From the NCBI GenBank assembly GCA_902536935.1, contig CACAZM010000009.1, positions 1-59,134 on the forward strand: a stretch of 59,134 nt of DNA, read 5' to 3'. The notes beneath the pieces are model-generated. The model saw only the letters and a program-made list of their open reading frames with translations, searched no databases and was not told the DNA's origin. The first letter of the stretch is position 1; each line of letters begins with the position of its first letter. Made by a program: the position numbers and the translations under genes. This document shows, piece by piece, positions 8,841 to 16,747 of the stretch. The stretch is from an uncultured Bacteroidota bacterium. GTDB lineage: Bacteria; Bacteroidota; Bacteroidia; Flavobacteriales; Flavobacteriaceae.

Positions 8841-9895
8841 TTAAATCTAAGCCAAAAGTTTTAGTTTTAACCAATTTATATCCTAAAAGTGATTTAGATT
8901 ATAAAGGTATATTTGTAAAGAAAAACTACAACGGGCTAAAGAAAAACTTTGACACCTACATAGTTTTTTGCAACTCCTCAAGTAATAAATTAAATCGTTT
9001 TTTTTTCTATTTAATTTTCTTTTTTAAGTCAACAGTCGCCCTTTTTAGAAACCATGATTTAATATACATTCACTTTCCAACAAGAAGTGCATTGGCTCTG
9101 ATCTTCTTCTCAAACAAAAAAGCCAAACTGGCAATCAACTTTCATGGCTCAGACCTAAACTTCAAAAATTATTTAAATAAATTTTTCTTTTTTTTAATCA
9201 GAAAAAAACTTAGCCTTTCAGATTTAATAATTTCACCATCTGATGATTATAAAAAAAAAATAAACAAGCTTTTCCCAAAGCAAAAAATCATTGTAAGTCC
9301 TTCCTCAGGTGTTCAAGACAGCTTTTATTTAAGCCCTTCAAATAATAATAAGCCTAATGATATAACCTATATTTCAACAATTTCAGAAGAAAAAGGCATT
9401 TTTGATTTAATTGAGGCATTTTTGGATTTAAATAAAGATTTGGACTATATTAAATTAAATATATACGGATCTGGTAAGAAGGAACTACTATCTAAATTGA
9501 AAAAAATTATTAAAGATCACAACAACATAAACTTTTACGGCCCCTTAACCCATAATGAACTGCCCGAAGTTTTAAATAGGCATAAATTTTTAGTTTTTCC
9601 GTCAAGAACCGAGAGCTTAGGACTTATAGGTATAGAGGCCCTAGCTTGTGGAACACCCGTAGTCGGGTCAAATCTTCCTGCAATCAAAACTTATCTAAAA
9701 CACGATTATAATGGCCTTCTTTTTGAGTGCGGCAACCCTAATGACTTAAAAGCTAAGATGCACAAATTGCTTCAAGACAATAAAAAATATCGAAAACTAT
9801 GTAACAACACGAGACAATCAGTCTCTAGCTTTAAACAGTCGATTGTAATTAACAACTTAAATGTTAACTTATTAAAGTTACTTGACGATGAATAG
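8837..9895 (+). CDS. Glycosyltransferase family 4
   Basis: A 352-residue GT-B glycosyltransferase. N-terminal VLVLTNLYPKSDLDYKGIFV is the acceptor-side start, and NFHGSDL (about residues 100-106) is a classic GT4 loop. The C-terminal donor domain contains YISTISEEKGIFDLIEAF, IYGSGKKELL, FYGPLTHNELPEVL and the diagnostic E-x7-E region in PSRTESLGLIGIEALACGTPVV. It should transfer one sugar in the repeat unit; specificity is not predictable. The start overlaps the polymerase stop by 4 bases and its end overlaps the next gene. Confidence 0.83.
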   Translation: MIKSKPKVLVLTNLYPKSDLDYKGIFVKKNYNGLKKNFDTYIVFCNSSSNKLNRFFFYLIFFFKSTVALFRNHDLIYIHFPTRSALALIFFSNKKAKLAINFHGSDLNFKNYLNKFFFFLIRKKLSLSDLIISPSDDYKKKINKLFPKQKIIVSPSSGVQDSFYLSPSNNNKPNDITYISTISEEKGIFDLIEAFLDLNKDLDYIKLNIYGSGKKELLSKLKKIIKDHNNINFYGPLTHNELPEVLNRHKFLVFPSRTESLGLIGIEALACGTPVVGSNLPAIKTYLKHDYNGLLFECGNPNDLKAKMHKLLQDNKKYRKLCNNTRQSVSSFKQSIVINNLNVNLLKLLDDE

Positions 9896-10595
9896 CTATA
9901 AAGTTTTTCAAAATGTGTCCTGCTATGCGTTTAAAAACAAAAAAGAGTGTAGTGATTTAATTAAAAAAATTTATCTTCAAAACAAGGGTTTTTATTCTAT
10001 AGCGATTAATGCTGAAAAATTAATTAGATGTAAAGACGATCAAAATTTTAAGCGCCTTGTAGCCGAGTCAAAACTCCCTGTTCCTGATGGAGTATCAGCT
10101 CAAATAATGTTAAAGAAAAAACACAAGATTAGCTCGATTAAAATAGACTTACCTAAACAGGTTTTAGACTTTTGTAACAATTATTCACTCTCGATCGGTA
10201 TAATTGGTAGCACTATTAGCAATAACAGATTAGCAGTAGAAAACATCAAAAGAAACTATAAAAAGGTTAAAGTAGTTTACAATTCTAACGGGTATGAAAG
10301 TAAAACCAATATTAAAGAAAGTTTAAAAAAGGTTAAAGCTGACTTCATTTTTTTAGGTTTAGGGAGCCCTAAACAGGAACTATTTGCAAAAGAGCTAATT
10401 CAACAAGACCAAAACTATAAAATCATTAATTGTGGAGGGGCCATTGATATTTTGTCTGGTAAAAGAAAAAGAGCACCAAAAGCTATCCAAAAATTAAATT
10501 TAGAGTGGTTTTATAGAATGATAATTGAACCCAAGAGAATAACCCGATATTTAAAGTTATTTAGATTCTTTTTTATATACATTAATAATGATTAA
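9888..10595 (+). CDS. WecG/TagA/CpsF-family glycosyltransferase
   Basis: A 235-residue member of the GT26 family. It has PVPDGVSAQIML, the IGIIGSTISNN region, the FLGLGSPKQELFAKE motif and the C-terminal NCGGAIDILSGKRKRAPKAI and LEWFYRMIIEP segments that define WecG/TagA/CpsF. Characterised relatives transfer ManNAcA (WecG) or ManNAc (TagA) to a lipid-linked acceptor. Since the operon appears to make a ManNAc3NAcA nucleotide, this is the best candidate for its transferase (inference). A TTG at 9882 is in frame, but the ATG at 9888 is preferred; it overlaps the upstream stop by 8 bases. The stop overlaps the epimerase start by 8. Confidence 0.87.
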   Translation: MNSYKVFQNVSCYAFKNKKECSDLIKKIYLQNKGFYSIAINAEKLIRCKDDQNFKRLVAESKLPVPDGVSAQIMLKKKHKISSIKIDLPKQVLDFCNNYSLSIGIIGSTISNNRLAVENIKRNYKKVKVVYNSNGYESKTNIKESLKKVKADFIFLGLGSPKQELFAKELIQQDQNYKIINCGGAIDILSGKRKRAPKAIQKLNLEWFYRMIIEPKRITRYLKLFRFFFIYINND

Positions 10596-11655
10596 AATAT
10601 TAACAGTAATAGGAGCTAGGCCACAATTTATAAAAGCTGCAAATTTTAGTAGGTTTTTAAAACACAAAACAGACTTTGTTCAAGAAACAATTGTTCACAC
10701 AGGCCAACATTACGATAATAAAATGAGTAATGTTTTTTTTGAAGAGCTAGAGATTCCGCAACCAAAATATAATTTATCAATTGGGGGATTGAGCCACGGA
10801 GAAATGACAGGAAAAATGATTGAGGCTATTGAAAAAGTTGTTTATAAAGAGGCTCCTGATTGGATCTTAGTTTATGGAGATACAAATTCAACATTAGCAG
10901 CCTCAATAGTTTCATCAAAGATGTCAATTAAGCTTGCTCATGTAGAGGCAGGCCTTAGGAGCTTTAACATGAAAATGCCTGAGGAAGTAAACAGGATATT
11001 AACTGACAGAGTTTCAAATCTTTTATTTTGCCCCACTAAGCTGGCTGTAGAAAACCTAGTTAGAGAGGGCTCACATATTTCTAATTTCCAAAAGATTATA
11101 AATTCGGGAGATATTATGTATGAAGGCGCTTTATATTATAAAAACCGCTCGTATCCACCACCCGAAATAAATAACAAAAAAGATTTTATTGTTGCTACTA
11201 TTCATAGGCAAGAAACAACTACAAGCCCCAAAAAATTAGTTAGTGTTTTAGAAGCATTAGATGAAATAAATGAAACCACCGAAGTAATAATGCCAATCCA
11301 CCCAAGGACCCTTAAAGTAATTAATCAGACAGGGATAAAAACACGTATCAAATTAATTGAACCTGTCAGCTATTTGAATATGGTTTGGTTAATTCAAAAC
11401 TCAACAGCAATTATTACTGATAGTGGGGGCTTGCAAAAAGAGGCGTATTTTTTTAAAAAAAAGTGCATCACTTTAAGAGAGGAGACAGAGTGGGTTGAAT
11501 TAATTAATACAAAAAACAACCTTTTAGTTGGCTTAAAAAAGGAAAAAATAATTAATGCATATAAAGAACTAACCCCTTTTAAAACAACAAAAACCGAAGT
11601 ATATGGCGATGGTAACACATCGTCAATTATTTACAGAGAAATAATTAATTATTAA
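10588..11655 (+). CDS. wbpI: UDP-N-acetylglucosamine 2-epimerase family (WbpI-like, UDP-GlcNAc3NAcA 2-epimerase)
   Basis: A GT-B-fold epimerase of 355 residues. Visible: GARPQFIK (9-16), HTGQHYD (37-43), YGDTNST (96-102), HVEAGLRS (118-125), PEEVNR (131-136), and the C-terminal TDSGGLQKEA and LREETEWVE segments. The family inverts C2 of UDP-GlcNAc-type sugars through UDP elimination. With wbpA, wbpB, wbpE and wbpD in the same operon, the likely substrate is UDP-GlcNAc3NAcA rather than UDP-GlcNAc. A plain WecB function (UDP-ManNAc) cannot be excluded by eye. Last gene of the plus-strand operon; it nearly touches (3 bases) the convergent gene on the other strand. Confidence 0.87.
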   Translation: MIKILTVIGARPQFIKAANFSRFLKHKTDFVQETIVHTGQHYDNKMSNVFFEELEIPQPKYNLSIGGLSHGEMTGKMIEAIEKVVYKEAPDWILVYGDTNSTLAASIVSSKMSIKLAHVEAGLRSFNMKMPEEVNRILTDRVSNLLFCPTKLAVENLVREGSHISNFQKIINSGDIMYEGALYYKNRSYPPPEINNKKDFIVATIHRQETTTSPKKLVSVLEALDEINETTEVIMPIHPRTLKVINQTGIKTRIKLIEPVSYLNMVWLIQNSTAIITDSGGLQKEAYFFKKKCITLREETEWVELINTKNNLLVGLKKEKIINAYKELTPFKTTKTEVYGDGNTSSIIYREIINY

Positions 11656-11658
11656 TAA

Positions 11659-12834
11659 TTATTCAATTATGTTTTTAGTGTATTTTGACCTAAATCCCTT
11701 TGTCCAAATTGCCCAGATAAATAGGCCTACTGGGAATGCTAATAGAGAACCAGACCCAATGGCAACTATAACAGGGATAGCAGAAACCCAACTTAATTTC
11801 ATTTTATACACGAAGTAGAGTAGTGATAAAAGCCCTAAAAATCCAAAATACATAAAAACACTTACTGGTAAAATCTCAACCCTGAACTCTTCAAACCTAA
11901 TGTTTCCTCCAATCACCCAATCAGCTAAATCATAATTAGGTAAAATAGAGTTGTAAAACAAGTTGAGACTATCGCTTCTAAAAGACGTGATCAGCCCCAT
12001 AGCACCGCCTTCCGAATAAACTTTTTCCCAAAATGGAGAATAAACTATAAAATAAGGGAGCCAAAAATTAATTGAAATTAAAAGTAAAAATAGGAGCAAT
12101 AAAAAGTAAATTTTTTTTTGAATCGAACTTAACAAAACAAATAAAATAATTAGGAGAACTGAAAATAGTCCAGCTTTTGTCCCTGATAAAATTAGACAAG
12201 CAAAATAAAGTGATGTAACCCAATAGTTTTTTTCGGCTTCTTGGAGTCTTGAAATCAAGAAAATAGAAGGTAAAATAACTGAATAACCTCTTGGTAAAAC
12301 TCCCGAATAGCCCCACCTTTCACTTTGAAAATAGCTCTCAAAAACTTCAATATTCAATAAATAGGCACAAACAACAATTAAACAATTAATTAATGTTAAA
12401 CTCTCAACTAAATTTAAAATAGAAAGACTTTTATTTTTGCTTCTAATACCATCCCAAACACCAATTAAAAGAATGCCAAAGCTAATTTTAATATTTGTAA
12501 AAAATTGACCATAAAAAATTGACTCATAAAGGTTGTAATTTTCAGCCTGTAGGAAAAACCTTATCTCATTTATGACAGTCAAGCAAAAGATAATGATCCA
12601 TGTAATTTTGTAATAGGCTTTAATGTGAGGAAACATTCTTACAAAAGAATAAGTGCAAATTAAATAACCTGCTCCGTAAATAACAGATGAAAGTAAAAGA
12701 GAAAAATACCACTCTTCTTGGCCAAAAACGGCGAGTATTTTAATCAGAGAGTGGCGAATAATAAGATGAACAATTAAAATAATTACAATCGAATAAACCC
12801 AACTTGACTCTAAAAATTTATTAACAGAAATCAT
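11659..12834 (-). CDS. Polytopic membrane protein, O-antigen polymerase/ligase-like
   Basis: A 391-residue hydrophobic protein with about 10-11 predicted membrane helices. ILSGTKAGLFSVLLIILFVL (around residue 215) resembles the small-residue/basic motif at the start of the Wzy_C region in O-antigen ligases and polymerases. A hydrophilic stretch (about 265-325) follows, as expected for their periplasmic loop. It is the last gene of the minus-strand rfbBACD operon, 22 bases after rfbD, and is AT-rich like the plus-strand operon. It could be the lipid A-core ligase, a second polymerase for a different linkage, or an unrelated permease. No close identity is claimed. Confidence 0.55.
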   Translation of the reverse strand: MISVNKFLESSWVYSIVIILIVHLIIRHSLIKILAVFGQEEWYFSLLLSSVIYGAGYLICTYSFVRMFPHIKAYYKITWIIIFCLTVINEIRFFLQAENYNLYESIFYGQFFTNIKISFGILLIGVWDGIRSKNKSLSILNLVESLTLINCLIVVCAYLLNIEVFESYFQSERWGYSGVLPRGYSVILPSIFLISRLQEAEKNYWVTSLYFACLILSGTKAGLFSVLLIILFVLLSSIQKKIYFLLLLFLLLISINFWLPYFIVYSPFWEKVYSEGGAMGLITSFRSDSLNLFYNSILPNYDLADWVIGGNIRFEEFRVEILPVSVFMYFGFLGLLSLLYFVYKMKLSWVSAIPVIVAIGSGSLLAFPVGLFIWAIWTKGFRSKYTKNIIE

Positions 12835-12856
12835 AAAGAATATTACTTATCATTTT

Positions 12857-13609
12857 CTAGTTTTTTAAAACAACTCTTAAAGGCCTAATTTTTAAATTTC
12901 TTTCAAGATCTCTTTCTATTTTTGAATTTGGGAATAATCGCTTTGCCAATTCAAACCAGGTCATATGTTGCTTCCCGCAATAGTGGGACAATCCCCTTAT
13001 TAGGGAATTGTTTTCTAAACCACTTATTATGTGTTTCGCAAAATCCTCTGTCCTAGTTGGAGTACCTATTTGTAAGGAACATATCTTTAGTGGAATTCCT
13101 AAGTCTATTTGTGACTTAATCTTTGTATAAAAGTTTACTCCAAACCTTGAATATAACCAAGATGTGCGTACAATTGAATAATCGAAATCAATTTCTTGAA
13201 TGACTCTTTCTCCGGACAGTTTGCTTGAGCCATATACACTTAAAGGGTTTGGCTCATCACTGGGGGTGTACGGCCGACCTAGAGTACCGTCAAAGACGTA
13301 GTCGGTTGAAACATGAATCAACCAGCATTGATGCTGCTTACAGACTTTAGCAAGGGTCTCTACCGCTGTGGCATTAATTGCAAACGCTAGGCTTTTATTG
13401 GTCTCTGCACCATCCACATCAGTGTATGCAGCTGCATTAATACAAACATCAAAAGTGTCAGAAAAAAAAACTTTATTTACTGCCTTGGCATCAGTAATAT
13501 CAAGCGCGCTTTTGTCTTTAAAGACAAGGTCAAGATTGAAATCTTTTGCAACATCTTTTAAGGCAAGCCCCAATTGACCATTGGCACCAGTTACGATTAC
13601 CCGCTTCAT
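12857..13609 (-). CDS. rfbD: dTDP-4-dehydrorhamnose reductase
   Basis: Short-chain reductase that completes dTDP-L-rhamnose with NADPH. Visible: NADP-binding GANGQLG (8-14), NAAAYTDVDGAE (58-69), STDYVFDG (101-108), catalytic Y126 and K130 in YGSSK, and RTSWLYSRFGVNF. At 250 residues it is about 30-50 shorter than many RfbD proteins. The chain stops just after the RP motif (KIRPLRVVLKN) that usually precedes a C-terminal helix. The catalytic core is intact, so I infer an active enzyme with a clipped tail. It overlaps rfbC by 4 bases. Confidence 0.92.
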   Translation of the reverse strand: MKRVIVTGANGQLGLALKDVAKDFNLDLVFKDKSALDITDAKAVNKVFFSDTFDVCINAAAYTDVDGAETNKSLAFAINATAVETLAKVCKQHQCWLIHVSTDYVFDGTLGRPYTPSDEPNPLSVYGSSKLSGERVIQEIDFDYSIVRTSWLYSRFGVNFYTKIKSQIDLGIPLKICSLQIGTPTRTEDFAKHIISGLENNSLIRGLSHYCGKQHMTWFELAKRLFPNSKIERDLERNLKIRPLRVVLKN

Positions 13610-14145
13610 AATTTCAAATTTTTTAAAAAGGGCAAATTCAGATCTTTCTGGGATAAAGATGGATTTTTCACTTGCCAGTTAATGTCTAGTTCTGGGTCGT
13701 CGTAGCGAACACCAATTTCAGATTTTGGGTTATAAAACGAATCAACCTTGTATTGAACAAGGGCCCTATCACTCAACACACTATAGCCATGCGCAAAGCC
13801 CTTAGGTAAAAATAATTGAGTTCGGTTGTCTGCAGAAATCTCCACACCAAACCACTCACCATATGTGGGGGAATTCAATCTTAGGTCGACGGCAACATCA
13901 TAGATGCGCCCTTGAACAACCTTAATTAGTTTTGCCTGTCCATACGGTTCTTTTTGCAGATGGAGCCCCCGAACAACCCCCTGATTTGAAATCACCTCAT
14001 TGTCTTGGATAAAATCAACATTAAGCCCTGTTTGTTCTGCAAAAACACCTTTTTGAAAACTCTCGACAAATTGCCCTCTCGAATCCGCATGCACTATTGG
14101 CGTGAGCAACCAACTGCCTGAGATGGGTCCTGGCTTACTGTTCAT
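13606..14145 (-). CDS. rfbC: dTDP-4-dehydrorhamnose 3,5-epimerase
   Basis: Cupin-fold epimerase acting on dTDP-4-keto-6-deoxyglucose. The 179 residues match the family. Visible: DSRGQFVESF (21-30), QDNEVISNQGVVRGLHLQ with catalytic H62, KLIKVVQGRIYDVAVDLR (72-89), and LPKGFAHGYSVLSD, the substrate-shielding loop. Third gene in the rfbBACD order; overlaps rfbA by 11 bases and rfbD by 4, indicating coupled translation. Confidence 0.95.
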   Translation of the reverse strand: MNSKPGPISGSWLLTPIVHADSRGQFVESFQKGVFAEQTGLNVDFIQDNEVISNQGVVRGLHLQKEPYGQAKLIKVVQGRIYDVAVDLRLNSPTYGEWFGVEISADNRTQLFLPKGFAHGYSVLSDRALVQYKVDSFYNPKSEIGVRYDDPELDINWQVKNPSLSQKDLNLPFLKNLKL

Positions 14146-14998
14146 CGGTCCACCGTTTTAGGTATTTGCCATATTCTGCTTTCTTATAGTTTAAGGCGAG
14201 TGCATTTAGTTGGGGAAGATCGATAAACCCTTGTTTGTACGCTGCCAGTTCTGGAGAACCCACCAACACCCCTTGTCGACTTTGAATGGCTTCAACAAAG
14301 GCATGGGCTTTGGATAAACTTTGTAAGGTTCCGGTATCCAACCAAGCCGTGTCTTGTTCCAAGACCGCAACACGCAAGCAATCTTCTTTCCAATACGCAT
14401 TGTGAATGTCGGTGATTTCAAGTTCGCCTCTGGCGCTCGGTTTGACTTGCTTTGCCTTTTCAACTACAGTATGGTCAAAGAAATAAAGACCAGGAATGGC
14501 AAGATTGGATTTTGGGCTTTTAGGCTTTTCTTCAATGGACCTTACGTTTCCCTCATCATCGAGCTCCACTATTCCATAACGCTCAGGGTTTTGTACGTGC
14601 GTGCCAAAAATAAGACCACCAGTAAAATCAGCAGATGGACTTTGTTTTTGGATGGCATTGCCGTAAAACAGATTGTCCCCTAAGATAAGCGCAACAGAGT
14701 CTGCTCCAATAAAACCAGCGCCAATCAAAAAAGCTTCCGTCAGCCCGTTGGGTTTTGGCTGAATAGCATAAGAAAATGAACACCCCAACGAACTCCCGTC
14801 ACCTAAAAGGGCTTGAAATGCAGACTGGTCTCTGGGCGTTGTGATAATCAACACTTCAGAAATCCCTAAAGAAAGTAATGTAGACAAAGGGTAGTACAGC
14901 ATCGGTTTGTCGTATACAGGTAACAGTTGTTTACTCACCGTTTTTGTCATCGGGTATAAGCGTGAGCCCGTTCCACCAGCAAGGAGTATTCCTTTCAT
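14135..14998 (-). CDS. rfbA: Glucose-1-phosphate thymidylyltransferase
   Basis: Makes dTDP-glucose from dTTP and glucose-1-phosphate, the first step towards dTDP-L-rhamnose. The 287-residue chain opens with KGILLAGGTGSRLYPMT (nucleotide-binding GGTGSRL, 8-14), followed by SKQLLPVYDKPM, IQPKPNGLTEAFLIG, ALILGDNLFYG and ERYGIVE. EKPKSPKSNLAIPGLYFFD and TAWLDTGT complete the sugar-binding site. All are family hallmarks. Overlaps rfbB by 4 bases and rfbC by 11. Confidence 0.96.
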   Translation of the reverse strand: MKGILLAGGTGSRLYPMTKTVSKQLLPVYDKPMLYYPLSTLLSLGISEVLIITTPRDQSAFQALLGDGSSLGCSFSYAIQPKPNGLTEAFLIGAGFIGADSVALILGDNLFYGNAIQKQSPSADFTGGLIFGTHVQNPERYGIVELDDEGNVRSIEEKPKSPKSNLAIPGLYFFDHTVVEKAKQVKPSARGELEITDIHNAYWKEDCLRVAVLEQDTAWLDTGTLQSLSKAHAFVEAIQSRQGVLVGSPELAAYKQGFIDLPQLNALALNYKKAEYGKYLKRWTDEQ

Positions 14999-15975
14999 TT
15001 GTTATCTAAATAAGCGGTCATGGTTTTTTCAATTCCTTGGTCCCAATTTGTTTTTGGAGACCAGCCCAATGTTGACTCTAGTTTACTAGGATCAATCGCA
15101 TAGCGAAAGTCATGCCCTGGACGGTCAGTCAAAAAAGTAATCAACTTTTCGGCAGTGCCCAGATCTTGACCAAGCCGACGATCATAAGCCCGACAAAGGG
15201 CTTTGGCAACCTCTAGGTTTGATCGTTCACAACGCCCCCCAACAAGATATGTTTCTCCAATAGCCCCTTTGTGAAAAATAAGATCAATGGCGGTAATATG
15301 GTCTTCTACGTATAGCCAGTCCCTTACGTTTAATCCGTCTCCATAAATAGGAAGGGGTTGGGTTTTTTGTAGACACGACAACAAGGTGGGAATCAATTTT
15401 TCAGTGTGTTGATCAGGACCATAATTGTTGCTACAATTGGAAATTACATAGGGCAAGTCATAGGTCTCTCCATAAGCTCGTACCATGTGATCTGCACTTG
15501 CTTTAGAAGCCGCATAAGGAGATCGTGGCTGATAATGGCTTTGTTCCGTAAACAAACCTTCTTTTCCCAAAGACCCATAGACCTCATCAGTGCTGATGTG
15601 ATAGAACCGATGGTTGTTTCCTTTTTTCCAATGCGTACGACAGGCATTGAGGAGGTTCATCGTGCCAACGATATTGGTTTTGCCAAAAGGTAAAGGGCCT
15701 ATTATTGAACGATCAACATGTGATTCTGCTGCAAGATGAATAACGGCTTCAAATTTATGCGTAGAAAACAAACTGTCAAGCAGAGATGAGTCATTGATGT
15801 TTCCCTCAACAAACTGATAATTCGGCATTTTGTTTATATCATCCAAACGTGACAAATCAGCGGCATAAGTCAGCGCATCCAGATTCATAATAGCATAATC
15901 GGGATAGCTTTTGACAAGATGTCGAACTAAATGAGACCCGATAAATCCAGCGCCGCCTGTTACTAATATGGTCAT
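14995..15975 (-). CDS. rfbB: dTDP-glucose 4,6-dehydratase
   Basis: Extended SDR enzyme converting dTDP-glucose to dTDP-4-keto-6-deoxyglucose. From the chosen ATG: NAD-binding GGAGFIG (7-13), LAAESHVDRSI (81-91), the STDE active-site stretch (128-131), the YxxxK dyad Y154/K158 and NNYGPDQHTEKLIPT. The frame is open further upstream to an ATG at 16020, but family members start with M-x-I-L-V-T-G-G, and a TAnnTTTG box at 16005-16012 lies inside the longer version, so 15975 is preferred. First gene of the rfbBACD operon. Confidence 0.95.
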   Translation of the reverse strand: MTILVTGGAGFIGSHLVRHLVKSYPDYAIMNLDALTYAADLSRLDDINKMPNYQFVEGNINDSSLLDSLFSTHKFEAVIHLAAESHVDRSIIGPLPFGKTNIVGTMNLLNACRTHWKKGNNHRFYHISTDEVYGSLGKEGLFTEQSHYQPRSPYAASKASADHMVRAYGETYDLPYVISNCSNNYGPDQHTEKLIPTLLSCLQKTQPLPIYGDGLNVRDWLYVEDHITAIDLIFHKGAIGETYLVGGRCERSNLEVAKALCRAYDRRLGQDLGTAEKLITFLTDRPGHDFRYAIDPSKLESTLGWSPKTNWDQGIEKTMTAYLDNK

Positions 15976-16004
15976 ACGTTCAATAGATAACGAAAGAGTT
16001 GCTT

Positions 16005-16012
16005 CAAAAGTA
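16005..16012 (-). promoter_or_regulatory. Flavobacterial -7 box (TACTTTTG) for the rfbBACD operon
   Basis: The minus strand reads TACTTTTG, a full match to the Bacteroidota TAnnTTTG -7 element, 29 bases before the rfbB ATG. No clear TTG at the -33 spacing. It supports start 15975 and places the start of transcription near 15998. Confidence 0.5.
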
Positions 16013-16094
16013 CAAATCATTTTTTGAGCAGGTTGTATGCAATTTTATACTTTTACCCACGTTTAATTACTGTATAACATCAACCATACCCTAT

Positions 16095-16697
16095 TTGGAA
16101 CCTATACTCAAGCGGAGTTTTGACGTATTGTTTGCCATTGCAATTCTTTTTTTGGTCATGTCATGGCTTGTACCCGTATTGTGGATATTGAATCTTTTTG
16201 TTGGTGGAGGACCATTGTTTTTTAGCCATCAGCGAGAAGGGAAAGACCGAAAATTGTTTTGGTGTTATAAGTTTAGAACATTTCCCAAAAACGCCGTTCA
16301 CCCAAAGCCAGGAGATCCGATGACCACGCCAATTCCATGGTTGGGCACCTTGCTTCGCAATACGGGCATCGATGAACTTCCACAAGTCTTCAATATCATA
16401 AAAGAAGAAATGTCTGTTGTTGGTCCCCGACCACATCTACCAGAATATAACGCCTATTATCAGAACGTAGTCGGGCAAGAAGAAATAGATAAGCGTCACA
16501 ACACCCGTCCAGGATTGACAGGACTGGCCCAAATCCGAGGATACCGCGGGGACACTCCCAACAATGCTTCCATTCACAAGCGATTCAATAGCGATATTGA
16601 ATACATCAATAGACAATCTTTCCTTTTAGACCTAGAAATCATTATCATTTCTTTTTGGATGTTGATCCGTGCCGCATTACGTCGAATTTTTAATTAG
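16095..16697 (+). CDS. Initiating phosphoglycosyl transferase (bacterial sugar transferase, PglC/WcaJ C-domain type)
   Basis: Membrane enzyme moving a sugar-1-phosphate onto undecaprenyl phosphate to start repeat-unit assembly. Visible: basic KRSFDVLFA leading into one re-entrant hydrophobic helix, FFSHQREGKDRKLFWCYKFRT, the catalytic acidic pair in IDELPQVFNII, MSVVGPRPHLPEY, and RPGLTGLAQIRGYRGDTP. This is the minimal, single-domain architecture (about 200 residues). There is no in-frame ATG or GTG before the conserved core; only TTG codons occur, at 15999 and 16095. The latter gives MEPILKRSFDV, which fits the family best, so the start is uncertain. It is divergent from rfbB and likely primes the polysaccharide of this locus. 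Confidence 0.88.
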   Translation: MEPILKRSFDVLFAIAILFLVMSWLVPVLWILNLFVGGGPLFFSHQREGKDRKLFWCYKFRTFPKNAVHPKPGDPMTTPIPWLGTLLRNTGIDELPQVFNIIKEEMSVVGPRPHLPEYNAYYQNVVGQEEIDKRHNTRPGLTGLAQIRGYRGDTPNNASIHKRFNSDIEYINRQSFLLDLEIIIISFWMLIRAALRRIFN

Positions 16698-16727
16698 TCA
16701 ACCGCTAATCTGCAAGCGACAAATTCC

Positions 16728-16735
16728 TATTTTTG
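16728..16735 (+). promoter_or_regulatory. -7 box (TATTTTTG) for purD
   Basis: Full TAnnTTTG match ending 12 bases before the purD ATG at 16748, so the predicted leader is only a few bases long. No convincing -33 TTG. The box argues against the upstream TTG (16733) as the start. Confidence 0.45.
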
Positions 16736-16747
16736 ACAAAAACAAGT

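Noticed and set aside
15976-16020. Extended N-terminus of rfbB from an ATG at 16020
   Set aside because: Family proteins begin at the Rossmann strand (ATG 15975), and a -7 box lies inside the extension.
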